Source of the DNA: CAZDUS01 sp964609375
GTDB lineage: Bacteria > Verrucomicrobiota > Kiritimatiellia > CAIKKV01 > CAITUY01
Assembly: GCA_964609375.1 (NCBI GenBank)
Contig: CAZSSA010000042.1
Span: 1-19,764, forward strand
DNA length: 19,764 bases
Reading direction: 5' to 3'
The notes under the pieces are model-generated. The model was given only the letters and a program-made list of their open reading frames with translations, was not told where the DNA came from and made no database searches. A program made the position numbers and the translations under genes. This document shows, piece after piece, positions 7,407 to 14,051 of the stretch. Each line of letters opens with the position of its first letter. Position 1 is the stretch's first letter.

Positions 7407-8354
7407 TCATCCTGCCATCGCTTTGCGGATATACTCCGTTGTGCTGTACCCCTCCACCATGGGCGTCCCGACCAGGCACCCACCCCAGCTCTCCACCAAC
7501 TCCCGTTCCTGCCGCACACGTTCAGGCTCAAAGGAACCGCCTTTGACGTGGATCGCCGGGCGAATTTTATTGATCACATCCAAAGGATCATCACCCGGAA
7601 ATGGCAACACCTCATCAACAACAGTCAATGCCTTCAAAGCCGCGGCCCTGAAAACAGCAGGGAAAACAGGCCGCGCGGGTCCCTTGTAGCGAGCCACTGA
7701 TTCATCATCATTCATCAATACCGTCAGGGAATCACCTAGCGATCTCGCTTGCGCCAAAAACCGAAGGTGCCCGATATGAAGGATGTCGAAACAACCGTTA
7801 ACCGTGACACGACGGCCCCAAGCAGTATCCCTGCCCGATACAACCAGGTCGCCATACTCCTTCGCGGGAACACCGATGGGCGTCCGGTTTTCTTTAATGG
7901 ACCGCACAATATCCTCGGTAAAACACCTGTCAAGCGACTCCATCTCAACCACATCATCAATCACATCATCCACCATCGCCCGGAACGGGTCACCCTCACG
8001 TTGAGCACCCCCGATAACCCATGTCACCCGCTTAAACCCGGCGAAACACTCCTTCGATATTCCGCCCCATGTCACCCCATCAACCAACCGCATACCGGCA
8101 ACCATCTCGATCCGGACTTCCAGAGGATTCTGAGGACGCCCAACGGAGGCATGCAAAGCCACCTGCTCATCCGCCTCAAGGATCACCAGCACCGTTGACG
8201 CCAATGCCCTCGCACGCATTAGCGCCTTCAGGTTCCCCGGCTGAAAAATGTCATACGTTCCCGTCACAATGGCCGCCGAACCACCGCAACCTCTCCCCCG
8301 CAGCCATGCCGTCAGTCCATCAGGCCGGATCACTTTATCGTGAATATTCACCAT
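7407..8354 (-). CDS. Tandem HldE/RfaE2-like nucleotidyltransferase with degenerate first domain
   Basis: Two consecutive cytidylyltransferase-like domains of the type found at the C-terminus of HldE (ADP-heptose synthesis) are fused in 315 residues. The second (about 182-313) looks active. It has VNGCFDILHIGH (185-196) with the nucleotide-binding HIGH, then GPARP, the VKGGSFEP segment (270-277) and the closing EGYSTT (301-306). The first (about 27-155) keeps the fold pattern (VTGTYDIF, GRPQNP, RLVDGV), but its HxGH is replaced by QPGN (38-41), so it is probably not catalytic. The exact substrate is unknown: heptose-1-phosphate, glycerol-3-phosphate or another sugar phosphate are options. No HldE kinase domain is attached. 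The start codon has only a weak upstream GGAA. Confidence 0.85.
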   Translation of the reverse strand: MVNIHDKVIRPDGLTAWLRGRGCGGSAAIVTGTYDIFQPGNLKALMRARALASTVLVILEADEQVALHASVGRPQNPLEVRIEMVAGMRLVDGVTWGGISKECFAGFKRVTWVIGGAQREGDPFRAMVDDVIDDVVEMESLDRCFTEDIVRSIKENRTPIGVPAKEYGDLVVSGRDTAWGRRVTVNGCFDILHIGHLRFLAQARSLGDSLTVLMNDDESVARYKGPARPVFPAVFRAAALKALTVVDEVLPFPGDDPLDVINKIRPAIHVKGGSFEPERVRQERELVESWGGCLVGTPMVEGYSTTEYIRKAMAG

Positions 8355-8368
8355 AGCTTCAATTCCAT

Positions 8369-8396
8369 TTGCTCAATCGTTGCCGCTCAGTATAAT
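8369..8396 (+). promoter_or_regulatory. Promoter for the NYN nuclease gene
   Basis: A perfect TATAAT (8391-8396) is preceded at 16 bases by TTGCTC, a partial -35. The predicted transcript would start near 8403, about 38 bases before the ATG at 8441. The -10 overlaps a -10 on the other strand. Confidence 0.5.
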
Positions 8397-8417
8397 CGGT
8401 CAACTGTAGAACCTCAA
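8389..8417 (-). promoter_or_regulatory. Promoter for the tandem nucleotidyltransferase gene
   Basis: On the minus strand TTGAGG (complement of 8412-8417) lies 17 bases from TATACT (complement of 8389-8394). Transcription would begin near 8382, about 28 bases before the ATG at 8354. The -10 shares four base pairs with the plus-strand TATAAT. Confidence 0.5.
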
Positions 8418-8440
8418 ACGACAAAACAACCAGGTCCACC

Positions 8441-8914
8441 ATGCTCGCCCAGTGGCTGATAATTGACGGCAATAACTTGCTGCATTCCGATCCGGGGCTC
8501 TCTCTGCTCGTTAAACGCAATTTCGCCCTCGCCCGCAACGAATGTGTCCGTCGCCTTGAAGGATTGCTTGGCCTGATGGCCGACCGCATCACTGTTATTT
8601 TTGATGGAACCATCGGAGGCAGACAATCCGGCTTCGAGTCATCGGCGGTCGAAGTTCAATTCACCTCCTCGGATGCATCGGCCGATTCCGTGATTGAGCG
8701 ACTATCTTCCGAAGCGGATACCCCATCCTCGGTGCTGGTGATCAGTTCCGACCGATTGGAACGACACAGCGTGGAAGCATCCGGGGTTCGCTCGCTTTCC
8801 TGCCGCTCGTTTCTGGAAGAAGTGGCCCGTAATCAAATCGAACTGCAGTCCCGCCTCAAACACACATCTCCAAGGCGCGGCTCGCGAGGCACACTTGGAG
8901 ATTTCTTCCCGTAA
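8441..8914 (+). CDS. YacP-like NYN/PIN-domain nuclease
   Basis: A 157-residue protein matching the YacP (Rae1-like) NYN family, small PIN-fold metal-dependent RNases. The characteristic acidic residues are in place: Asp9 in IIDGNNLL, Asp55 in VIFDG, Asp82 in the helix SADSVIERL, and Asp104 in VISSDR. In Bacillus, the family member Rae1 cleaves mRNA on the ribosome, but whether this diverged protein does the same is inference. AGGT lies a few bases before the ATG. The C-terminal tail (about 135-157) is basic and probably disordered. It is divergent from the nucleotidyltransferase gene and convergent with the uracil-DNA glycosylase gene. Confidence 0.85.
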   Translation: MLAQWLIIDGNNLLHSDPGLSLLVKRNFALARNECVRRLEGLLGLMADRITVIFDGTIGGRQSGFESSAVEVQFTSSDASADSVIERLSSEADTPSSVLVISSDRLERHSVEASGVRSLSCRSFLEEVARNQIELQSRLKHTSPRRGSRGTLGDFFP

Positions 8915-8923
8915 CCAAATCAA

Positions 8924-8952
8924 CCCCCCCTCGCCTTTCAGGAGGGCTGGGG
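8924..8952. terminator. Possible hairpin between convergent genes
   Basis: CCCC-CCCTC pairs with GAGGG-ct-GGGG around a nine-base loop, with one two-base bulge. It sits between the stop codons of the NYN gene and the convergent glycosylase gene. No clear T tract follows on either strand, so it is a weak candidate. Confidence 0.3.
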
Positions 8953-8976
8953 CGACCGTCCTTAACGGAAGCGTTC

Positions 8977-9750
8977 CTAAGCCTGTTTCTTCACCACTGG
9001 CGGGGTCCGCCCGATATGCCGGAGCACTGACTTAAGGTCGTCCCATGCCTCTCGTTTGGTCGCCGGATTACGCAGCAGATAGGCAGGGTGGAATGTGGGC
9101 ATCACATCAATACCTTCAAAGGTGCTCCATTGCCCCCGCAATTTCGTGATGCCAGTCTCCACCGCCAGCAATCCATGCACCGCCGTCGCCCCCAAGGCAA
9201 CAATGACCCTCGGCCTCAGAACCTTGATTTGTTCCTTTAGGTAGGGAATACACGTCTGCATCTCCTCCGGGGTAGGCCGTCGATTATCCGGCGGCCGACA
9301 CTTGAGAATATTCGCAATGAACACTTCCTCCCGCCGGAGCCCCATCGCCTCAATCATCTTCGTCAACAACTGTCCCGCCGCACCGACAAAAGCCAGACCT
9401 TGTGCATCTTCATCGGCTCCCGGCGCCTCACCCACAAACATGATTTCCGGATGGGGCGTTCCCTGACCGGGCACCGTCTTGGTTCTCGTTTTATGCAACC
9501 CGCAATTTGTACACGCTGCAATTTCTGCAGCCAGTGCTTTCAATCTCGGACTGGGCTTGGCAGCAGGCACAGGGGGCTCCTTGCTCAAATCCTGTTTACA
9601 TGCTCCAGTCGTCCGGGACAATTCAACATGGGTTAACCCTTCATCTTTGAGCCAGTTGAGGTAGTCCACCGTCTGGCCCAAAATGGCCGCCAATTCCGTT
9701 CGCGATTCAGTGCCCACTGCCAGTCCCGCCATTTGCAGGGAGATCACCAT
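8977..9750 (-). CDS. Uracil-DNA glycosylase, family 4 (Fe-S type)
   Basis: Removes uracil from DNA at the first step of base-excision repair. All family-4 marks are visible in the 257-residue reading. The four [4Fe-4S] ligands are Cys80 and Cys83 (CTNC), Cys151 (ILKCRPP) and Cys167. Motif A is GEAPGADED (108-116) and motif B is HPAYLLR (221-227). An extra N-terminal helix region (about 15-55) precedes the core and is common in this family. The start is uncertain: ATG 9750, ATG 9732 and GTG 9717 all lie inside the 3' end of pssA, and none has a strong ribosome binding site. Overlap with pssA suggests translational coupling. The cluster would need the Fe-S machinery (nifU/nifS) found elsewhere in the window. 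Confidence 0.93.
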   Translation of the reverse strand: MVISLQMAGLAVGTESRTELAAILGQTVDYLNWLKDEGLTHVELSRTTGACKQDLSKEPPVPAAKPSPRLKALAAEIAACTNCGLHKTRTKTVPGQGTPHPEIMFVGEAPGADEDAQGLAFVGAAGQLLTKMIEAMGLRREEVFIANILKCRPPDNRRPTPEEMQTCIPYLKEQIKVLRPRVIVALGATAVHGLLAVETGITKLRGQWSTFEGIDVMPTFHPAYLLRNPATKREAWDDLKSVLRHIGRTPPVVKKQA

Positions 9751-10525
9751 TTATTCGCGCTTTTCGCATTGCATGCAGCATATAAAGCGGCCCGAACACA
9801 ATATAACTCAATACCATCAACACCATGAATACGGCCGCGTAGACGGCAATACTGTATGGAACAAACAGGAGGCAGACCATGATCACCATCGGCACAAACA
9901 ACGCCGGGTGTTTGGTGGGTTTCGGGTACCGCACATTTGAAACCTGCAATATGATAAAGGATAACACTCCTAACAGGAACAACGACGCCACGGGACCCTG
10001 ACTTAACGAAAACCGGTCAAAGGGAGCGCTTTGGCTTATGAAGACAAGCATCGCCACCCATCCCGCGCATGCCGTAATTGGCAGCCCGGTGTATCCCATC
10101 TGTCCCCGGTGTGGATCATTGGCTTTGAAACGCGCCAAACGCACCACTCCGGACAACACAACGGCCGCCGTCATGGCCACCCGCCAGAAGATCCGCGACG
10201 CCGAATTCGCATCGTGGCCGGCCAGCATGACCGTATAAATCAGTACCGCCGGCGCAATCCCAAATGCCGTCATATCCACATAGGTGTCCAGCTCAGCACC
10301 CATTTCGCTACAGCCCTTCAACCGCCGGGCCACATTCCCGTCTAACCCGTCAAGAATCATGGCCAGCATGATCAGCAACGCCGCCCACCGATGGTACAAA
10401 CCTGCATCCTCAATCAGCTGCCCTCGGCTTTCCATGGTCACTAAAATACTGAAAAAACCACACAACATCGCCGCCAGGGTAATTGAAATCGGGATTAGTT
10501 GGCGCCAATTCAGGACAGGCTTCAT
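9707..10525 (-). CDS. pssA: CDP-diacylglycerol-serine O-phosphatidyltransferase
   Basis: Integral inner-membrane enzyme that makes phosphatidylserine from CDP-diacylglycerol and serine. The CDP-alcohol phosphotransferase signature D-G-x2-A-R-x8-G-x3-D-x3-D is complete at residues 62-84 (DGNVARR through LDTYVD). Several hydrophobic segments surround it, as expected for a multi-pass protein, and the 272-residue length fits the family. I chose ATG 10525 because AAGGAG, contained in the last codons of psd, lies eight bases upstream. A GTG at 10534 overlaps the psd stop but is too close to that site. It is directly downstream of psd, whose product uses its product, so the pair forms a phosphatidylethanolamine operon. 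Confidence 0.93.
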   Translation of the reverse strand: MKPVLNWRQLIPISITLAAMLCGFFSILVTMESRGQLIEDAGLYHRWAALLIMLAMILDGLDGNVARRLKGCSEMGAELDTYVDMTAFGIAPAVLIYTVMLAGHDANSASRIFWRVAMTAAVVLSGVVRLARFKANDPHRGQMGYTGLPITACAGWVAMLVFISQSAPFDRFSLSQGPVASLFLLGVLSFIILQVSNVRYPKPTKHPALFVPMVIMVCLLFVPYSIAVYAAVFMVLMVLSYIVFGPLYMLHAMRKARINGDLPANGGTGSGH

Positions 10526-10530
10526 AACAA

Positions 10531-11199
10531 TCACTCCTTTGCTTTCAACCGGGCAACGACCGTTTCCCCAACACGCACTTTATCCCCTTTTTGCACTAGC
10601 ACATCAACTTTATCGGCGGGAAGATACATGTCTAAGCGGGACCCGAACTTCATCATCCCAATGGGCTCGCCCTTTTTGAGTTCCTGCCCGTCTTTCAGCC
10701 AAAAAACAACTCGCCGAGCCACAGGGCCAACAATCTGCTTGACCAGACAGTCCACCTGTTCGCCTCGGATCAAAATCGAACTATGCTGATTGAACTCAGA
10801 CGACTTTTCCTGGAAGGTGAAATAGCGTTCGCCCGGGAAGTAACGGGCCGATTCAACACGCCCGGCAATCGGGGACCGATTGACATGAACGTCAATCAAG
10901 CTGAGAAAGATGCTGATCCTCACGGCCTTGACTTTAAGGTATTCAGGCTCATCCACCACAACCACACCCATCACCTTCCCCTCGGCGCCGGCCACGATCA
11001 CCGCCGGATCCACCGGAGCAACCCGCACTGGATCTCGGAAAAAATACAGCATGTAAACACAAAGGATAAAGCCAACTAACCCGCTATAGGCAAACACCTT
11101 ACGTACAGGAATTCGAGCAAGTTTCAACACACCGGCCAAAATGCCCGCTAGGGCGATGACCGCTATCAAAAATGGAATCACTTCAGGTCTGAATGTCAT
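10531..11199 (-). CDS. psd: Phosphatidylserine decarboxylase proenzyme
   Basis: Converts phosphatidylserine to phosphatidylethanolamine. The 222-residue protein is of the short Psd type. It has two N-terminal hydrophobic segments (8-27, 36-54) for membrane attachment, the DVH segment (103-105) of the self-processing triad, and KFGSRLDMYLP near the C-terminus. Self-cleavage is expected between Gly186 and Ser187, generating the pyruvoyl group. I chose ATG 11199 because GGGAGG lies seven bases upstream; an upstream ATG at 11229 lacks this. It is first in a psd-pssA-glycosylase transcript. The leader contains TTGACT (complement of 11252-11257) as a possible -35, but a matching -10 is weak. Confidence 0.93.
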   Translation of the reverse strand: MTFRPEVIPFLIAVIALAGILAGVLKLARIPVRKVFAYSGLVGFILCVYMLYFFRDPVRVAPVDPAVIVAGAEGKVMGVVVVDEPEYLKVKAVRISIFLSLIDVHVNRSPIAGRVESARYFPGERYFTFQEKSSEFNQHSSILIRGEQVDCLVKQIVGPVARRVVFWLKDGQELKKGEPIGMMKFGSRLDMYLPADKVDVLVQKGDKVRVGETVVARLKAKE

Positions 11200-11270
11200 G
11201 GCTATCCTCCCGCTGTTAAGGGCATTCATAGTGGCCTAATTTAGGAATCAAAGTCAACTTCATACCACAA

Positions 11271-11299
11271 TTGACACACTTTCATGATCGTGGCAGACT
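11271..11299 (+). promoter_or_regulatory. Possible promoter for the FHA-pseudopilin operon
   Basis: A perfect TTGACA (11271-11276) is followed after 17 bases by CAGACT, a weak -10 preceded by TGg as in extended -10 promoters. The predicted start is near 11306, ahead of the FHA gene ribosome binding site. A short palindrome, CCTAA-t-TTAGG (11235-11245), lies upstream, between the two divergent start regions. Confidence 0.4.
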
Positions 11300-11329
11300 A
11301 CCCACATCGCAGGCACGGAAGGAATTCAT

Positions 11330-11824
11330 ATGGCAGTTCTGATCGGAATGTCCAGCACCGTCAAGGGCCAGAAATACGAGATCACTCAGGATGAGATTTT
11401 TCTCGGTCGAAATACCCAGAATCATTTCCCGCTTGAGGACAATTCCATTTCCGGTCGTCATTGCAGCATCGTTCGCGAAGGACGGAAATACACCCTCATC
11501 GATCTGGGGTCCACCAATGGCACCCGCTTGAACGGTAGTACCATCATGAAATCCCCCCTCCGCCCAAAAGACATCATCCAGGTCGGCGGCATCGAACTCA
11601 TGTTCGATGGCCAGGATGTGGATATACCGGAAGCCCCGCTTCATGAAACCGCCCAGATCGAAGTCTCTTCAGAACCGATGGCAACCCCGACGTCTTTTCA
11701 CACCGCCTCCCCTTTCGGAACCCGCAAGGATAGCCGCAAGCCCTGGGCCATCATCACCGGCGCGCTGATTGTCCTCGCCCTCGTCGCCTTGGTTTACTTT
11801 TTCAAGAATATTTTCAGTTCCTGA
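11330..11824 (+). CDS. Tail-anchored FHA-domain protein
   Basis: The N-terminal 95 residues form a forkhead-associated domain, a phosphothreonine-binding module. The conserved positions are visible: Gly26-Arg27 (LGR), Ser41-x2-His44 (SGRHCS) and Asn63-Gly64 (GSTNGTRLNG). A flexible linker (about 96-136) leads to one C-terminal hydrophobic segment (139-158) followed by only six residues, so the domain should sit in the cytoplasm on a membrane tail anchor. AAGGAA precedes the ATG. The pseudopilin gene starts 12 bases after its stop, suggesting an operon. The partner and the kinase are not in the window; a role in regulating or docking a secretion or pilus machine is inference from the neighbour. 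Confidence 0.9.
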   Translation: MAVLIGMSSTVKGQKYEITQDEIFLGRNTQNHFPLEDNSISGRHCSIVREGRKYTLIDLGSTNGTRLNGSTIMKSPLRPKDIIQVGGIELMFDGQDVDIPEAPLHETAQIEVSSEPMATPTSFHTASPFGTRKDSRKPWAIITGALIVLALVALVYFFKNIFSS

Positions 11825-11836
11825 GACGCTGGAAAC

Positions 11837-12607
11837 ATGCCCCGCGCTCACCACAAAGCGGCTGGCTCGAACGGAATGACCTTGATCGAGATATTGGTCG
11901 CCCTTTCCGTTTCCACGCTGATCCTGACCGTTGCACTGTCAATTTATTTCACCTTCTCGAACTCTCTGCGCCGATTGGGAGACCCGCGGCACCGGGAAAT
12001 GACCATTGCCTTGGATACCCTTCGCCACGATATCGCCGCCTCTGTTCAGGCGTCCTTCACCAATAGCCCAACGTGTGAACTGGAAAGCGAACCCGTCGGC
12101 CTCGAGGGCAGATTCCGCTCTACCCTCACCTTGCACGTCGCTCAATCCCCTTCAGGCGAACAAAGCCTCCCTCAAATGACCATCGCCAGATTGCGGTATA
12201 GCCTGCAGAACAACTCCCCCGCCATCGGATCCTCGCTCGTTCGAGAGTCGGTTACCCTCTGGGGCCCCGATGCCATGTCCCCTCCCGTCTCTAATGCCAT
12301 GGGCCATGACATTTCAGGTTTTGAAGTTCGCGTTCTGGACAAAGCGGGGTGGACGAACCGATGGAAATCAACCCCGGGCCACCTTCTTCCACGTGCCGCG
12401 CGCATCAGGATGGATTGGCAAGGCGCACACACCACTGAAACCGCATCATTAATCGTGTTCATTCCCGCCGGCAACAGTTTCCCCGCCCCAACGGGAAAAA
12501 CAAATACGGTCAACGGTCGTACCAAACCTTCGCGCGCCGATAGCGCCGCCCCCACTCCAATGCCTCCTCGTGCGAGCGAAAAAACAAGTCCACATGCTCC
12601 CCCTTGA
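11837..12607 (+). CDS. Pseudopilin of GspJ/PilW type
   Basis: A 256-residue protein with a class III (prepilin) signal. A short leader ends at Gly13, then MTLIEILVAL follows, with Glu18 at the +5 position, and a hydrophobic helix runs to about residue 37. This is the site cut by prepilin peptidase. The C-terminal part resembles minor pseudopilins of the GspJ/PilW group that cap type II secretion or type IV pilus filaments. No other pilus or secretion genes are in view. The last 35 residues are rich in Pro, Thr and Ala and look disordered. Their coding sequence overlaps the convergent 3D-domain gene by 98 bases, so the original stop may have been lost. A weak GGAA precedes the ATG. Confidence 0.85.
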   Translation: MPRAHHKAAGSNGMTLIEILVALSVSTLILTVALSIYFTFSNSLRRLGDPRHREMTIALDTLRHDIAASVQASFTNSPTCELESEPVGLEGRFRSTLTLHVAQSPSGEQSLPQMTIARLRYSLQNNSPAIGSSLVRESVTLWGPDAMSPPVSNAMGHDISGFEVRVLDKAGWTNRWKSTPGHLLPRAARIRMDWQGAHTTETASLIVFIPAGNSFPAPTGKTNTVNGRTKPSRADSAAPTPMPPRASEKTSPHAPP

Positions 12608-12953
12608 TATCCCCGCCCCGGTCCTCGACTTGACCATATCCATACCCATCGATAAAGAAGACCGTTCCGAAAGGATAGAGCTTGGTATCAGCCGCTATTG
12701 TCCCCTTCCGGGCACGTACACCACTGGCGGTGACCCCCACCTGTTTGCGCTGCCCCGCCAGGCTGCCCGATGCATAGACCGGACGCCCCAGCCAATCACG
12801 GCGCCACCCGCAGCATTGTTGACACGGACAGTACCCCGTCGTTAATACCGTTCGCTCAACAGCCTTCGCGCCGCTTGGCGGCCGAATGGAAACGCATCCG
12901 GCCACCATCAACAGCAGCCACACAGACAGCAGGCAGCGAATTGCATTCCTCAT
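12510..12953 (-). CDS. 3D-domain lipoprotein (MltA/Rpf-like double-psi barrel)
   Basis: A 147-residue predicted lipoprotein. Residues 1-19 form a signal peptide ending VAGC, with Cys20 the lipid site. The mature part begins with TGYCPCQQCCG (39-49), a cysteine-rich opening seen in 3D-domain proteins, and continues to GVTASG, AADTKLYPFGT, VEDRGG and HVDLFF. The three acidic residues that name the domain are likely Asp89, Asp111 and Asp122. The fold is shared with MltA lytic transglycosylases and the domain is usually tied to peptidoglycan cleavage, but no other catalytic domain is attached. The start is uncertain: ATG 12953 has no good ribosome binding site, while GTG 12971 has GGAG nine bases upstream and gives a six-residue longer signal peptide. 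It overlaps the pseudopilin gene. Confidence 0.88.
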   Translation of the reverse strand: MRNAIRCLLSVWLLLMVAGCVSIRPPSGAKAVERTVLTTGYCPCQQCCGWRRDWLGRPVYASGSLAGQRKQVGVTASGVRARKGTIAADTKLYPFGTVFFIDGYGYGQVEDRGGDIKGEHVDLFFRSHEEALEWGRRYRRAKVWYDR

Positions 12954-12961
12954 GTCGTTTA

Positions 12962-13162
12962 CTATATCCACTTCAATGAACTCCGCCACCCCTTTTCCAC
13001 CCGCTGATACCGGATAACCTTCCCGAAACCCGCGAATAGCCGCGCCCGTACCTCCTCTTCGTTTATGCGTTGCCTGTCCGCATGACGCAATGCTATACAC
13101 CTCGCTTCAGGCCGGAAGGATGTAACATCGCCAGCGCTTGCCAACCCAAAACAAAAGACCAT
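12962..13162 (-). CDS. Possible small upstream protein, 66 residues, unknown
   Basis: An open frame from ATG 13162 ends with TAG eight bases before the ATG of the 3D-domain lipoprotein. That spacing would allow coupled translation. The second half reads like a charged helical protein (INEEEVRARLFAGF), and no family is recognised. The frame opens with a short hydrophobic stretch (VFCFGLASAG). Against it: its start overlaps that of the divergent GT2 gene, it has no clear ribosome binding site, and a GTG start for the lipoprotein at 12971 would overlap its end. It may simply be leader DNA. Confidence 0.25.
   Translation of the reverse strand: MVFCFGLASAGDVTSFRPEARCIALRHADRQRINEEEVRARLFAGFGKVIRYQRVEKGWRSSLKWI
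13070..13099 (+). promoter_or_regulatory. Possible promoter for the GT2 glycosyltransferase gene
   Basis: TTGCCT (13070-13075) lies 18 bases before TATACA (13094-13099), which carries the extended TGc element. Transcription would start near 13106, about 55 bases ahead of the ATG at 13161. Confidence 0.4.
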
Positions 13163-14051
13163 GACTAATCAAATAACCTCAAGATCGAGCTCCCCGCCAC
13201 CGCGCGATCCATTGGCGACCGTCATCATTACCACCTGCAATTCCCCGGCAACACTCCAGTTTGTCTTGCTGGCCCTGAGCCACCAGGGCGTGTTACCCCA
13301 TGAGGTCATTATCGCCGATGATGGTTCAACAGCAGAAACCCTTGCCATGCTGCAATCCATCGCCCCTGATTTGCCTTTCGCCCTCCGCCATGTCTGGCAA
13401 CCACACAACGGATTCAGAGTGGCTCGCAACCGGAATAATGCTATTTTCGCCGCTCAAACGCCGAAACTCCTCTTTCTCGATCAGGACACCATCCCCGTTC
13501 GCGACTGGATGGCAAGCCACCTTCACCATCTGAATGCCGAAACGATTTCCCTCGGCTATAAAACCGATCTCCCGGCTGGTCTCACCCTTTCCAATGATGA
13601 CATCCAAAGCGGACGATACGGTGAGTTGATTTCGGCGGAAGCCTGGGCTCGATTGAAGCGCACCCATCGGAAATTTCTTGGCTATGCCGCCCTGCGCCGG
13701 GTTGGCTTGAGCATCAAGAACAAACCCTCACTGGGCGCCGGAAATTTCGCCGCCATGAAGTCAAGCCTGTCCCTGGTCAACGGATTCGACGAAGACTATC
13801 AGGGGTGGGGCCAGGAAGATGACGATCTTGGCCGCCGCCTCTACCTGGGCGGATGGCGCCCCTGCATCGCTGTTAAAACCGCCGTCGTGTGCCATGTGCC
13901 CCACCCGCTACGCCACCCGTCCCAATGGAAGCAAAGCGCCAATCTCAACCTCTATCATGCCCGTCGACCCATGCGATGCCGGCACGGCCTCAATCAACAT
14001 CCCCATCCCGACGTCATCATCACCGCTTTGCCTTGCCGCCTAAGCGCCTAA
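13161..14051 (+). CDS. GT2-family glycosyltransferase with a galactosyltransferase-like C-terminal part
   Basis: Inverting glycosyltransferase with a GT-A fold, 296 residues, no membrane segment. VIITTCNSP starts the nucleotide-sugar-binding domain (about 19). DDGS (53-56) and DQDTIP (107-112, the DxD metal site) follow. NGFDEDYQGWGQEDDDLGRR (207-226) carries the acidic catalytic-base region typical of the Glyco_transf_7C half found in chondroitin-synthase-like GT2 enzymes. Donor and acceptor cannot be read from the sequence. No Shine-Dalgarno precedes the ATG. Its 3' end overlaps the convergent O-antigen ligase gene by 12 bases. Neighbours suggest a role in surface polysaccharide or lipopolysaccharide synthesis. 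Confidence 0.9.
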   Translation: MTNQITSRSSSPPPRDPLATVIITTCNSPATLQFVLLALSHQGVLPHEVIIADDGSTAETLAMLQSIAPDLPFALRHVWQPHNGFRVARNRNNAIFAAQTPKLLFLDQDTIPVRDWMASHLHHLNAETISLGYKTDLPAGLTLSNDDIQSGRYGELISAEAWARLKRTHRKFLGYAALRRVGLSIKNKPSLGAGNFAAMKSSLSLVNGFDEDYQGWGQEDDDLGRRLYLGGWRPCIAVKTAVVCHVPHPLRHPSQWKQSANLNLYHARRPMRCRHGLNQHPHPDVIITALPCRLSA

